Assembly: GCA_026988575.1 (NCBI GenBank)
Contig: JALSKZ010000067.1
Span: 1-38,641, forward strand
Direction of reading: 5' to 3'
DNA: 38,641 bases
Origin: Thermodesulfobacteriales bacterium
GTDB taxonomy: Bacteria > Desulfobacterota > Thermodesulfobacteria > Thermodesulfobacteriales > Thermodesulfatatoraceae
Numbering within the stretch: position 1 is the stretch's first letter; each line of letters begins with the position of its first letter. A program made the translations under genes and the position numbers. Positions 24,560 through 33,930 of this stretch are shown here, one piece after another. Under the pieces are notes generated by a model. That model did not search any database. It was not told where the DNA came from and saw only the letters and a program-made list of their open reading frames with translations.

Positions 24560-25455
24560 TACTCCTCTTTTAGGCGACAGATAAAACAAGGACTAGAGAT
24601 GGCAGGCTCTCCACACCGGGCGCACGTTACCAGCTTATGATCTAAAAAATCTTCTACCTTTTCCTGAAAGATGGGAAAGGCCCGACGCAAGTAGTCTAAA
24701 TAAAAACGCAATTTAGTACCAGGCATTTGCTCTTCTAATTGATCCATCATCTCGGCGAAGACAAGGCGCTTGGCCTCGGAGGAAAGGGGACAACTCTCCT
24801 TGATATATTTAATTTTTTGCCTTTTGGCGTATTCCTGTATCTCAAAGGAAGTAAAACGACACAAAGGTTTGGCCTTTTGCGGAAAACCACTATGGGCCGG
24901 GAGTACCGGATATTTACGGCCCAAATATTTAATGCTCCAGTTGATCACATTACCCAACAAGGCCGAGGCCTCATCATCGAGATTATGCCCGGTAAGAAGT
25001 ACCTCGTAATGGAACTTACGGGTGGCCCAATTCAGAAAATAGCGTTTAATACTGCCGCAGAGCGAACAATACTTTTTAGTACGCCTTTTTAAGGCAGGTA
25101 TGCCAAAACCCAACTCCTTTTGTAGGGAAACGACGTAGAGTTTGCGCCCCAAAGTAGCGGCAAAATCTTCTACCACCCGCCTGGAGAGAAAAGAAAAATC
25201 TTCTATACCTAGGTCAATAAAGACCCCGTCAGCCGCATAACCAAGCTTTACCAAGGCCTTCCAAAGGACCAGGCTATCTTTACCGCCTGAAACCGCAACC
25301 AAGATCCGGGCCTCACGGGAAAACATCCTGAACTTCTGAATGGTACGCCGTAGATAGTTTTCAAACCACGAGACAAAGTGTTCATCACATAGTGGTAGCC
25401 TATGATGAGGGATAAAAATGCTTGCTTTTTGACGACAAATACGGCAACGAGCCAT
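24547..25455 (-). CDS. ttuA: tRNA 5-methyluridine(54) 2-sulfurtransferase, TtuA-type
   Basis: The 302-residue protein has an N-terminal zinc site (C4, C7, C23, H26), the PP-loop SGGKDS at 56-61, cysteines C130 and C133 (KKYCSLCG) and C222 (KESCPL), and a C-terminal zinc site (C278, C281, C290, C293). C130/C133/C222 coincide with the residues that hold the [4Fe-4S] cluster in Thermus TtuA. The enzyme thiolates ribothymidine 54 in the tRNA T-loop, stabilising tRNA at high temperature. TtcA-type paralogues lack this pair of zinc fingers. The gene follows the BrkB gene by 3 bases. The ThiS-like sulfur carrier TtuB is not in the window. Confidence 0.88.
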   Translation of the reverse strand: MARCRICRQKASIFIPHHRLPLCDEHFVSWFENYLRRTIQKFRMFSREARILVAVSGGKDSLVLWKALVKLGYAADGVFIDLGIEDFSFLSRRVVEDFAATLGRKLYVVSLQKELGFGIPALKRRTKKYCSLCGSIKRYFLNWATRKFHYEVLLTGHNLDDEASALLGNVINWSIKYLGRKYPVLPAHSGFPQKAKPLCRFTSFEIQEYAKRQKIKYIKESCPLSSEAKRLVFAEMMDQLEEQMPGTKLRFYLDYLRRAFPIFQEKVEDFLDHKLVTCARCGEPAISSPCFICRLKEEYQGA

Positions 25456-25458
25456 ACG

Positions 25459-26679
25459 CTACTCCTTTGGTGGGCACTCTTTTGAAGCCCCTTTGTAGGT
25501 CTCCAGACGGTCTAGAAGGTCCTTAAGCGTTAATTTTTGCCAGCCACTGCAATCAGCGTTCAAAAACTCATAAGCCACACGCAAAGAGACCTCTTCTGGT
25601 GGTTCAGGAGGTAAAGTTCCAGCCAAGGCCTCGCGTATCTCCTGCAACAAGATACAGTCGGCATCTCGGGCAGGAAAGAGCCTTTCTTCAAAGAGAAAGA
25701 TAATTCCTGCTTCTCTCAAATTTTCGAGTATGGGCTCCAGTTCGAAGGGAGAAACCTTTAATTTGCGGGCTAAATCTGCCTCCCTAGGCCCTGGCAGCCC
25801 CTTGCGGTGGTGAATAAAGATCTCTAGGAGACTAGCCAAGCCGATTAGGGGTAAAAATTGACGTTTGGGATAGCGATAATGGGCTATAATGAGCTCTTTC
25901 TGGTGGAGTACTCCGGTAATTTCTGCCCCAAAAAGGACCACACTCCAATTGATAAAAAGCCATAATAGAAAAAAGGGGATGGTGGAAAGAGAACCATATA
26001 TACGCGAATAGGTTACTGCTTTAGAGGTATAAAAGGCGTAAAGATTGGCCATAAAAAACCAGATAATCCCGGCACAAAGGGCCCCGATTAAGGCTGGTAC
26101 AAAGCGTATTTTTTGAGCGGGCAAATAGAGAAAGGTACCTAGAAAAAGGGCCGAAACAAAAATAAGGGTCCAAAAACGAGAAAAAGAGGCCACCAAGGTC
26201 ATGCCTTTAAAGCCCAAATGGGTGAGATATAAAGTGGTTCCCAAAGGAAGGGCGATAAGGAGAGGCCCCAAAGTTAACCCCATCCAGTACACCGTAACCC
26301 TTTGTAGCCACCCCCGGGAGTTACGTACCCTGAATATTTCGTTAAGGGTAGTCTCAAATTGCATAAGAAGTCCTACGGCCATTGTCACAAATACCGCCAT
26401 ACTGGCGGCACCCAGAGGAGCACTTTGGGCACGATCAATCAATTCCAAAAAGGTAGAGCGGACTTTACTAAGGGCTCCCGGGTTTAGAAACTGAGATAGC
26501 ACCTTATTTATTTCTATAAGTAAATCATTAGTACCAATAAACAGTCTTATAACAGAAAGCCCCAAAGCCAGAAGAGGGACCAGGGCAAATACGGTATCGT
26601 AGGTCAAGGCTTGAGCATTAAGGAAACAACGATCTTTCCAAAAACGCTTAAATATTTCGCGCAATAAGATGCGATACAT
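25459..26679 (-). CDS. YihY/BrkB-family inner-membrane protein
   Basis: The 406-residue protein opens with a short cytoplasmic stretch, then LTYDTVFALVPLLALGLSVI, the typical first region of the BrkB (formerly 'RNase BN') family. About six membrane helices follow, including GSLSTIPFFLLWLFINWSVVLFGAEI, the most conserved part. A soluble C-terminal extension of about 140 residues contains a winged-helix-like segment (READLARKLKVSPFELEPIL). The molecular role of the family is uncertain; the old RNase BN assignment is wrong. It is cotranscribed with ttuA (3-base gap). Confidence 0.9.
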   Translation of the reverse strand: MYRILLREIFKRFWKDRCFLNAQALTYDTVFALVPLLALGLSVIRLFIGTNDLLIEINKVLSQFLNPGALSKVRSTFLELIDRAQSAPLGAASMAVFVTMAVGLLMQFETTLNEIFRVRNSRGWLQRVTVYWMGLTLGPLLIALPLGTTLYLTHLGFKGMTLVASFSRFWTLIFVSALFLGTFLYLPAQKIRFVPALIGALCAGIIWFFMANLYAFYTSKAVTYSRIYGSLSTIPFFLLWLFINWSVVLFGAEITGVLHQKELIIAHYRYPKRQFLPLIGLASLLEIFIHHRKGLPGPREADLARKLKVSPFELEPILENLREAGIIFLFEERLFPARDADCILLQEIREALAGTLPPEPPEEVSLRVAYEFLNADCSGWQKLTLKDLLDRLETYKGASKECPPKE

Positions 26680-27379
26680 ATCTAATGATCTAACATCCTT
26701 CGAAATCTTTTATAAGGCCTCTTATTGTTCAATCGCAAAAAGGCTCCCAGGCAAACAAAAGCATCTCTCTTTTCCCCGAGACTACTGCACTACGCTCACC
26801 ATGATACTCCGCCTGAGTGTCACGAGAAGTCTCTAAGGCCCCTTTTCCGTCATCACAGGAAGACCAGCAGGGCAGATTAGGCATGCGCACTTCGCTCCTT
26901 GAGATTACTTCGCTCACTGCGTTCGCTCGCAACGACCGTGAAAAATGACCGTAAAAAAGAAGCTCGCTCGCCATGACAAAAAAATGCGGCGCTCGCCATG
27001 ACGGATAAAAAGATAGAGCCCCATAAATGACAAAAAGATGTCCTTCTGGCCACGACAATGTCTAAATATCCTCTGTTTTTGTGTTTTGTGCTCCTAGAGC
27101 TTACCCTTTATGAACTATGATTTAGATCTTTTAGCCCTTTACTTTGATTTGTTCTTTAAAAAATCGGGAACAAATCCTTTAAGCCGCCTTCTACAAAATA
27201 GACCTATTTAAAAGAAATGGATAGCTGTATTTTCTTAAGTGATTTTTGTAATTTTGGCAAACCTTTAAGGAAGGTAAAAGAAATTTGCCGGCTAAGACTA
27301 AATATTGTCGCCCGAGACGATAAGGCCTTTTAGAAAAAAGGACCCAGACAAAAAGTAGCTCTTATAAGGCCTATATCTT
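26680..27379. repeat. Intergenic repeat cluster between the BrkB gene and pilQ
   Basis: This 700-base gap contains no credible gene. Between about 26901 and 27004 there are degenerate copies of the common 'GTCATTGCGA...GAAGC...AATCTC' dispersed repeat, here in reverse orientation: GAGATTACTTCGCTCACTGC at 26901, then shorter GCTCGCCATGAC copies ending near 26976 and 27002. At 27083-27098 lies GTTTTGTGCTCCTAGA, the reverse complement of a motif found beside the same repeat near 37908. The rest, 27100-27379, is AT-rich with only weak hairpins, such as CCTTTT/AAAAGG at 27326-27341. Confidence 0.65.
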
Positions 27380-29200
27380 TTAATAATCTACATCTTTTAT
27401 ATCCGCGCTTACTACGCGAGCAGTGATAAAAATTAGTAGTTCTGCCTTTCGGTTCTGGTACTCCTTATTACGGAATAGTTTACCTAGGCCTGGAATGTCT
27501 CCAAGGCCTGGTACCTTGCCGTGCGTCTCAGACAAGTCCTCGGTCTTAATACCACCAATAACAATAGTCTCTCCGTTTTCCACCAACACCTTACTTTTGG
27601 CCGCACGCGTAACAATTGTGGGGACACCATTTACTGTATTGCTCCAATCCGGGGCACTTTTTTCCACGTTGATCTCAAGGCCGATTCTATTGTCTGGCGT
27701 AACGTGGGGAATAACCTTTAAGGAGAGGCCTGCGTCTATAAATTTGGTAGATATTCCGTCTTGCGTCTGTTCCAGATAAGGGATTTTAAACCCCTGATTA
27801 ATTTCAGCCGGTAAGTGATCCATAGTAATAATTTTGGGCGAGGAGATAATCTTCGCCAGCCCCTCTTCTTCCATGGCACTCAGCTGAACATCAAGCAAGA
27901 GGGCCGAATGTTGGGAAATAGTACCCCAAGTAAGCCCCAAACTGGTCTGGCCTATGACCCCTAAGTCCACTATGGCTGAAGGGCCTATCCCCGTAGTGCC
28001 TGTACTACCAGAGGAGGAAGAGCTCGTCGTGGTAGAACTGGAAGTTGAGGTAGAAGTAGAAATAGGAGGACTCACCCCCGTGACACCAATGGTAGCCCCG
28101 TTTAGGGTCTTGTTGGACAAAGTAACCGTATTAGCCGGGCTAGCACTAACAAAGGAACCATTGTTGATCTGCATAGCCGCCCCGGTCCAACGAATACCCA
28201 ACCGGTGTTCAAAATTATCACTAATTTCTACAATTTTGGCCTCTATAAGGACTTGTTTTACCGGCTCGTCTAGTTTGGCTATCAAATCCTTGGCCTTCTT
28301 TATGACACTTGGCACATCCTTCAAAATTATCTTGTTGGTGCGCTCATCATAGGTGACACTACCCCTTTCCGTAAGTAAGGCCTGAATTTGCTTGGCCAAG
28401 TCCCCTGCTTTGGCGTAATTAACTTGTAAATACGCCGTTTTTAACGGGGCCACACTTTCCTCCTTGGATATGGAGGCCTTAATTTGGGCCAGTTGTTCGG
28501 TTTCTGCTTGTAATGTCTTTAAAGGGGCAATCCGTATAACATTTCCTCGTTTGACCATTCCCAGGCTTTTAGAAGCCAAAACTATATCAAGCACTTGATC
28601 CCAAGGCACATTGTGCAAAGACAAAGTAATCTTGCCTTGGACATCATCACTCAGGACTAGATTAAAGCCCCCGATTTTGGCGAGCAGTCGCAAAACATTT
28701 TGTACATCAGCATCCTGCACATCAATAGAGATTTTTTGTCCGTGATAGGTGGATTTTTTATTAGGGAATAAGATTCGTTTAGGGGCCTCAGGGATTATAA
28801 ACGGTTCTTTAGAAGCATCTTTGGGAGACGATTGGGGCTTAAAAGCGAAAACAATACAGTTTTTCACTTTAGAATACGTCAAACTTACAGGCTTAACAAA
28901 GGTTAAAGACAATATTAGGTTACTGTCTTTTCTCGTTATATCGATATTATCTAACATTCCTTCTTCTATACTTTTTGGATAAGCAGAAACATCTATAATG
29001 GCTCTTTTAAAAATTAAATGAAATTCTCTATCATTATTTTTTACTATACGAAACGGGGGCAAACGATCAAAAGATAAAATAACTTTGGCTAATTCTGAAC
29101 TATTATGAATATCTAAAGACTTTAGAGTTAACGCCCAAGAAGAAGCGGTAAAGCATATAAAAATGCCTGCTAAAAAAACACATTTTTTTATCATCGACAT
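27380..29200 (-). CDS. pilQ: Type IV pilus secretin PilQ
   Basis: The 606-residue protein has a signal peptide, an AMIN-type N-terminal domain (about 25-125), an STN/secretin N0 region (SIDVQDADVQNVLRLLAKIGG), one N1-type domain (VNYAKAGDLAKQIQALL) and the secretin core with VLIEAKIVEIS, VTRAAKSKVLVENGETIVIGG and VPGLGDIPGLGKLF. A serine/threonine-rich tract occupies about residues 378-404. PilQ forms the outer-membrane pore through which type IV pili pass. It is last in pilMNOPQ, one base after pilP, with an AGGA site before the ATG. Confidence 0.96.
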   Translation of the reverse strand: MSMIKKCVFLAGIFICFTASSWALTLKSLDIHNSSELAKVILSFDRLPPFRIVKNNDREFHLIFKRAIIDVSAYPKSIEEGMLDNIDITRKDSNLILSLTFVKPVSLTYSKVKNCIVFAFKPQSSPKDASKEPFIIPEAPKRILFPNKKSTYHGQKISIDVQDADVQNVLRLLAKIGGFNLVLSDDVQGKITLSLHNVPWDQVLDIVLASKSLGMVKRGNVIRIAPLKTLQAETEQLAQIKASISKEESVAPLKTAYLQVNYAKAGDLAKQIQALLTERGSVTYDERTNKIILKDVPSVIKKAKDLIAKLDEPVKQVLIEAKIVEISDNFEHRLGIRWTGAAMQINNGSFVSASPANTVTLSNKTLNGATIGVTGVSPPISTSTSTSSSTTTSSSSSGSTGTTGIGPSAIVDLGVIGQTSLGLTWGTISQHSALLLDVQLSAMEEEGLAKIISSPKIITMDHLPAEINQGFKIPYLEQTQDGISTKFIDAGLSLKVIPHVTPDNRIGLEINVEKSAPDWSNTVNGVPTIVTRAAKSKVLVENGETIVIGGIKTEDLSETHGKVPGLGDIPGLGKLFRNKEYQNRKAELLIFITARVVSADIKDVDY

Positions 29201-29201
29201 A

Positions 29202-29717
29202 TCAATCCTCCGCAGGCCGCAGTTTTAATATTATTTCATTAGAGGTAATCTTTCCCATAAAATTCCTAATATGTTGAACAATATGTACTTCATTTTCTGT
29301 TATTTTAACTACCTTTCCATCACCAACATGAACTCCCACTTCGATAAAGTAGCCTCTTCCCGTACTATCCTCAATAAGTGCAATATATTTTCCATGTACC
29401 TTAGATATTCCTACTAGCTTTATCTCATTGAGGCTTAGTTTTTCCAATGGTGACAGTTTTTTATGCTCCTCTTGTTTTATTTTTACAGTAAAAGGAACAA
29501 AAGGGTCAACAGTCTTTGATGGGTCGTAAATATAGTTATCTTTACTAAATAAAATACGCATCATTTCTTCGTCAGACATTTTTACTAAAGAATTATCTTT
29601 CTTCTTATTAAGATCTTTTTTACTAGCCGCCGCACAACTATAGGCCCCAAAAATTATAGATAGCAAAAAAACTCCAAAATAGCCTATTACTATTAATTTA
29701 TTATTTCTTCTTAGCAT
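29202..29717 (-). CDS. pilP: Type IV pilus assembly lipoprotein-like PilP
   Basis: The 171-residue protein has an N-terminal hydrophobic signal (residues 8-28, ending AYSCAAAS), so lipidation at the cysteine is possible. A disordered, lysine-rich linker follows, then a PilP-type beta domain: DPFVPFTVK, LSLNEIKLVGI, YIALIEDSTGRGYFIEVG and GKVVKITENEV. PilP bridges the inner-membrane PilN/PilO pair and the PilQ secretin. Order and overlap (17 bases with pilO) confirm the assignment. Base composition is markedly AT-rich. Confidence 0.9.
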   Translation of the reverse strand: MLRRNNKLIVIGYFGVFLLSIIFGAYSCAAASKKDLNKKKDNSLVKMSDEEMMRILFSKDNYIYDPSKTVDPFVPFTVKIKQEEHKKLSPLEKLSLNEIKLVGISKVHGKYIALIEDSTGRGYFIEVGVHVGDGKVVKITENEVHIVQHIRNFMGKITSNEIILKLRPAED

Positions 29718-30351
29718 TTTTTTTCTTTTCTTCCTGTTGTTTTTGTTCTTTCTCGGTCAAAAAACGATAAGTTTCTAATCTACAGTTAGCTCTTACTCTC
29801 CAAACACCATTTTCTTCTTTAGGATCAAAGAAAGTAATTTCTCTAGTATTAACAATTCGTTCAAGACGACGGATTTCATCTAAAAAGACAACAATTTGTT
29901 GGAATGGACCTTCAACTTGTAATTCAACCGGTATAACACTATAATAATCTTTAACTTGTTCCTTCTCCGGCTGAAATAAGATAATCTTCAGACCAGATCT
30001 AGTAGCTTTTGTAGATATAGATGTAAGCAACTCTGGTATCTCGTTTCTAGTAGGCAATATGGCTTTTGCCTTAAGCAATATTTTCTCTTTTTTATCTAGT
30101 TCCTTTTTGATCTTAGCCAAGAAAACTTTTTTAGTTTGCAAATCTGTTATTTTTTTAATTAGATCTTGTTTCTTTTTATTCTTTTTCTGAATATTATCTA
30201 TTTCAGGGAAAAAGAATAACTTAACATATAAAAACATCGGAACCACAAACAATAATATACAGACTAAAATTTTATCTCTTTTAGATAATTTACTCCACTG
30301 CTGTCTCAAATTATCAATAGCTAGTTGTATTTGCAACTTTATTTTATCCAT
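29701..30351 (-). CDS. pilO: Type IV pilus inner-membrane protein PilO
   Basis: The 216-residue protein has one membrane helix (about 28-48), a lysine-rich coiled coil (50-100) and a ferredoxin-like periplasmic domain containing ILFQPEKEQVKDYYSVIPVE and LEGPFQ-type QVEGPFQQIVVFLDEIRRL, the PilO signature. It dimerises with PilN in the alignment subcomplex. The lysine-rich tail (EEKKKNAKKK) overlaps pilP. The gene is AT-rich with AAA and ATA codons frequent, unlike most genes here. Confidence 0.93.
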   Translation of the reverse strand: MDKIKLQIQLAIDNLRQQWSKLSKRDKILVCILLFVVPMFLYVKLFFFPEIDNIQKKNKKKQDLIKKITDLQTKKVFLAKIKKELDKKEKILLKAKAILPTRNEIPELLTSISTKATRSGLKIILFQPEKEQVKDYYSVIPVELQVEGPFQQIVVFLDEIRRLERIVNTREITFFDPKEENGVWRVRANCRLETYRFLTEKEQKQQEEKKKNAKKK

Positions 30352-30353
30352 AA

Positions 30354-30884
30354 TCAGTGATTAAACTCCAGCTCAAAATTCACTAAATTATAATCATTAA
30401 TTTTTTTCATAATGGTCTTTTTAATTGTTAAATTTTTGAAGCCACTCGCTTCAAGCCTTTTCATATAGCTAGCAATAGTAGTTAAATCTACTGAATAACC
30501 ATCCATATCAACCTTATCCCAATCAACATACAACTTAGTAAGGTACATTCTGCTTATTGGAAAATAGCTTATACTTTTATCTATAGTTTTTACTATTTTT
30601 CCTCTATTTTTCTGTAAATTAACTATCGTAATTATTCTTCTTTCAACCTGTTTTTGTTTATCTTTTATTTCTTTAAGTTTAACTAATACCATATTTTCAG
30701 TATTTATTTTTTTGGTTAATTTCTTAATCTCTCTATCAACAATACTTTCATTATGCTTCAAATATAAAGCAGACGCAATACAAAAGATAATACTAAACAA
30801 TAAAAAGATGATATATAGACGTATATATAAACCTTCTTTACTCTCTTTTCTTTTAGTTTCTGGTAATAGATTTATTCTTATCAT
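30354..30884 (-). CDS. pilN: Type IV pilus inner-membrane protein PilN
   Basis: The 176-residue protein begins MIRINLLPETKRKESKEGLY. The INLLP motif binds the groove of PilM. A membrane helix (about 24-46), a coiled coil and a small ferredoxin-like domain (YLTKLYVDWDKVDMDGYSVD) follow. Its start overlaps the pilM stop by 4 bases and its stop is 2 bases before pilO. The gene is AT-rich. Confidence 0.95.
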   Translation of the reverse strand: MIRINLLPETKRKESKEGLYIRLYIIFLLFSIIFCIASALYLKHNESIVDREIKKLTKKINTENMVLVKLKEIKDKQKQVERRIITIVNLQKNRGKIVKTIDKSISYFPISRMYLTKLYVDWDKVDMDGYSVDLTTIASYMKRLEASGFKNLTIKKTIMKKINDYNLVNFELEFNH

Positions 30885-31927
30885 AACACCAATTCTCTCA
30901 ATGCTAAACCCAAAGCTACAGAGCCTACCCTTGATACATCTTTCTTATAAGACTGATCCCAGTCTTTAGTTACTTCCAACTTAATAAAAGGATCAATTAC
31001 TTCTACCTTTTTACCAAAAGCTTTGGACAAGATTTCGTCTATTTTGGGCAAATAACTACCACCACCACACAAAAATATCCTTTTATGCTCTACAACTTCT
31101 TTAAGACTAGAGAAATAATCAAAGGTATTTTCTAAATCTTTAATAAACTTTTTATAAAAGTTTTTAACCACCTTACCCAACGCTTCTTCTTGTGTTTTGT
31201 CTTGAGGACCGTTTATCTTTAATTCTTCAGCTTCTTCCAAACTAATATTTAATTCATGCCTTAACTCTTCACTAATATTATAGGAACCCAGAGGAATATC
31301 TCTAGAAACTAATAGCCCTGCATCTTGCCATAATAAAACGGAAGATTTTGTTGCCCCCAAATCAATAACAACAAACGGTTCCTTTTCTCCATAGACATAT
31401 TCTACTAAATTCCCTAAAGCTAAAATATCTACATCTATTATTAAAGGCCTAAGCCCTACACCCTTAACAATATTTATTAGTTCCTCTATTACTTCTTTCC
31501 TCGCTGCCACTAATAAAACATCTTGTTTCTGATCTTCATAAGAAAGTATCTGATAATCTAAATAAACGTCTTCCAGATTAAAGGGAATTTGGGCCTCGGC
31601 TTCTTCGTAAATAGCACTTTCTAAATCATCGTTTTCACCAACACTTAGTTTGATCCGTTTTATAATGGCCGCGTAGCTGGAAAGTGAGATGGCCGTCTTT
31701 TTTTGAGTAAGACGCAAATTGGCTACTAGTTTACGTAAATTTTCTGCCACGGCCTCAGGCTCTTTTAAGACACCCCCGGTAATACACCCGGCAGGCAGAC
31801 GAACCTGGCCAAAGGCCTTTACCCGCAGGCCTCCCTTACCCGAAACCACCTCTACTGCTTTCAGGGCATAGGATCCCAGGTCAATTCCCACAAAACCTTT
31901 TGTGTTAAAGTGTGCTAAAATGTCCAT
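30881..31927 (-). CDS. pilM: Actin-like type IV pilus assembly protein PilM
   Basis: The 348-residue cytoplasmic ATPase of the actin/FtsA fold has phosphate 1 GIDLGSYALKAV, phosphate 2 FVVIDLGATKSSVLL and the adenosine motif FLCGGGSYLP. It caps the PilN tail and links the pilus motor to the envelope complex. It is the first gene of the pil operon, divergent from lepA with 125 bases between them. The first third, near the promoter, has ordinary composition; AT content climbs sharply afterwards. Confidence 0.96.
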   Translation of the reverse strand: MDILAHFNTKGFVGIDLGSYALKAVEVVSGKGGLRVKAFGQVRLPAGCITGGVLKEPEAVAENLRKLVANLRLTQKKTAISLSSYAAIIKRIKLSVGENDDLESAIYEEAEAQIPFNLEDVYLDYQILSYEDQKQDVLLVAARKEVIEELINIVKGVGLRPLIIDVDILALGNLVEYVYGEKEPFVVIDLGATKSSVLLWQDAGLLVSRDIPLGSYNISEELRHELNISLEEAEELKINGPQDKTQEEALGKVVKNFYKKFIKDLENTFDYFSSLKEVVEHKRIFLCGGGSYLPKIDEILSKAFGKKVEVIDPFIKLEVTKDWDQSYKKDVSRVGSVALGLALRELVL

Positions 31928-31957
31928 TATCTACGGTCTTTTTTAAAGTACGCTTTT

Positions 31958-31987
31958 GTGTTACGCTTTCTTTCGCTCAATTGTCAA
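31958..31987 (-). promoter_or_regulatory. Probable promoter of the pil operon
   Basis: On the minus strand TTGACA (31987-31982) is followed by 18 bases and TAACAC (31963-31958). The -35 is consensus, the -10 weak. Start near 31951 gives a leader of about 25 bases before pilM. Confidence 0.45.
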
Positions 31988-32052
31988 GCTCCGTTAAACT
32001 ATTACCTTATATCGTAAAAAAATCTCAAAGGCTAAAAACTCGAGTTTAATTT

Positions 32053-33855
32053 ATGAAAAAATTTCCCCAAGAAAGGATACGAAACTTTAGTATTATCGCC
32101 CACGTAGACCACGGCAAGTCTACTCTGGCAGACCGCTTATTAGAAAAAACAGGGGCCGTATCCGAAAGAGAAATGCGGGCCCAGTTTCTAGATCGGTTAG
32201 ATTTGGAACGTGAACGAGGCATTACCATAAAGGCCCAAGCGGTTCGCCTCTACTATAAGGCTAAAGATGGCTTGGTTTACCAACTTAATCTCATCGATAC
32301 CCCTGGTCATGTCGATTTTTCCTACGAAGTATCCAGAAGCTTAGCCGCCTGTGAGGGTGCTCTGTTGGTGGTAGATGCCTCTCAAGGGGTAGAGGCTCAA
32401 ACCCTGGCTAATGTCTATCTGGCCTTGGAAAACGATCTAGAAATCATCCCTGTCCTAAATAAGATAGATCTCCCCCAAGCGGATCCCGAACGAGTAAAGC
32501 AGGAAATAGAAGATATTATCGGACTAGACACCTCTGAAGCCATCCTAGCCAGTGCCAAGCACGGTATAGGTACCACAGAGATCTTAGAAGCCATTGTAAA
32601 ACGCATTCCTCCCCCCAAGGGCGATCCCAAGGCCCCTTTACGGGCCCTTATCTTTGACTCTTGGTACGACCCCTATCTGGGCGTAGTCGTGCTTATTCGG
32701 ATGATAGACGGACGACTTTATCCCGGGCAAAAGATCCGTCTCATGTCTACGGGAAAGGAATTTGAAGTCACCAAAGTAGGGGTTTTCTCTCCCAACCCCA
32801 CGGCGGTAGATGTACTAGAAGCAGGAGAGGTGGGTTTTTTTGCCGCTGGCATAAAAGAAGTACGAGACACAAGGATTGGAGACACGGTAACCCAGGCCGA
32901 TCAACCGGCCCGGGAGCCTTTACCGGGCTTTAGAGAAGTAAAGCCCATGGTCTTTTGTGGTCTCTTCCCTGTAGAAAGCGATGATTACGAGGAGCTACGC
33001 GAAGCGGTAGAAAAACTCTGGCTAAATGACCCGGCCTTTACCTACGAACCAGAAACTTCAGCCGCCTTAGGTTTTGGGTTTCGTTGCGGGTTCCAGGGAT
33101 TGCTGCATATGGAAATAGTTCAAGAAAGATTGGAAAGAGAATTTGGACTCAAGCTCATCAGTACTGCCCCAGCCGTACGTTATCGCATAAAGCTAACTGA
33201 CGGCACGCAAAAAGAGGTGGACAACCCTGCTCTTTGGCCTCCACGGGATAAAATCTCTCAGGTACTTGAACCCTATATCCGGGCTGAAATATTTACGCCC
33301 AAGGAATATGTGGGCCCTATTATGCGCCTGTGCGAAGAAAAAAGGGGCCTGCAACGTGATATGCGCTATCTTTCGCCCCAGCGAGTTCAATTAATATATG
33401 ATTTACCCCTGGCCGAGGTGGTGCTTGACTTCTTTGATAAGCTTAAATCTTATTCTCGCGGCTATGCCTCCATGGATTACCAACTCCTGGACTATCGCCC
33501 GTCTGACTTGGTCAAATTAGACATATACATCAATAAACAACCTGTAGATGCCCTCTCTTTAATCGTACACCGGGAAAAGGCTTACTACCGCGGGCGAGAA
33601 CTCGTCTCCAAGCTCCGGGAAGTAATCCCTCGTCAGTTATTCGAAGTCGTCATCCAGGCTGCCATTGGCTCGAAAGTGATCGCCCGCGAACGAATACCTC
33701 CGTTGAGGAAAGACGTCTTGGCCAAGTGCTACGGTGGAGATGTAACGCGTAAACGTAAGCTCCTTGAAAGACAAAAAGAGGGGAAAAAGCGCATGAAAAG
33801 CCTGGGACAGGTTGAAGTCCCGCAGGAGGCCTTCCTGGCTATCCTAAAAATTTGA
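32053..33855 (+). CDS. lepA: Elongation factor 4 (LepA)
   Basis: The 600-residue GTPase has G1 [15 protein letters not shown]3 [13 protein letters not shown]4 NKIDLPQA and the LepA-specific C-terminal block [21 protein letters not shown], ending [16 protein letters not shown]4 back-translocates or rescues stalled ribosomes and aids initiation-complex assembly. Length is normal (about 600). No Shine-Dalgarno sequence is evident before the ATG; the upstream bases are AT-rich. lepB follows 75 bases later, the common lepA-lepB order. Confidence 0.97.
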   Translation: MKKFPQERIRNFSIIAHVDHGKSTLADRLLEKTGAVSEREMRAQFLDRLDLERERGITIKAQAVRLYYKAKDGLVYQLNLIDTPGHVDFSYEVSRSLAACEGALLVVDASQGVEAQTLANVYLALENDLEIIPVLNKIDLPQADPERVKQEIEDIIGLDTSEAILASAKHGIGTTEILEAIVKRIPPPKGDPKAPLRALIFDSWYDPYLGVVVLIRMIDGRLYPGQKIRLMSTGKEFEVTKVGVFSPNPTAVDVLEAGEVGFFAAGIKEVRDTRIGDTVTQADQPAREPLPGFREVKPMVFCGLFPVESDDYEELREAVEKLWLNDPAFTYEPETSAALGFGFRCGFQGLLHMEIVQERLEREFGLKLISTAPAVRYRIKLTDGTQKEVDNPALWPPRDKISQVLEPYIRAEIFTPKEYVGPIMRLCEEKRGLQRDMRYLSPQRVQLIYDLPLAEVVLDFFDKLKSYSRGYASMDYQLLDYRPSDLVKLDIYINKQPVDALSLIVHREKAYYRGRELVSKLREVIPRQLFEVVIQAAIGSKVIARERIPPLRKDVLAKCYGGDVTRKRKLLERQKEGKKRMKSLGQVEVPQEAFLAILKI

Positions 33856-33930
33856 GCCATAAGGCTTGAATTACCCTTATAAAAGGAGAATAATACAAGG
33901 TCTAAACCTTGAAAAAAGGAGGTCTCCCTC

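Noticed and set aside
26729-27058. Minus-strand frame of 109 codons in the repeat cluster
   Set aside because: It translates the GTCATTGCGA-type repeats; no ribosome-binding site and no family resemblance.
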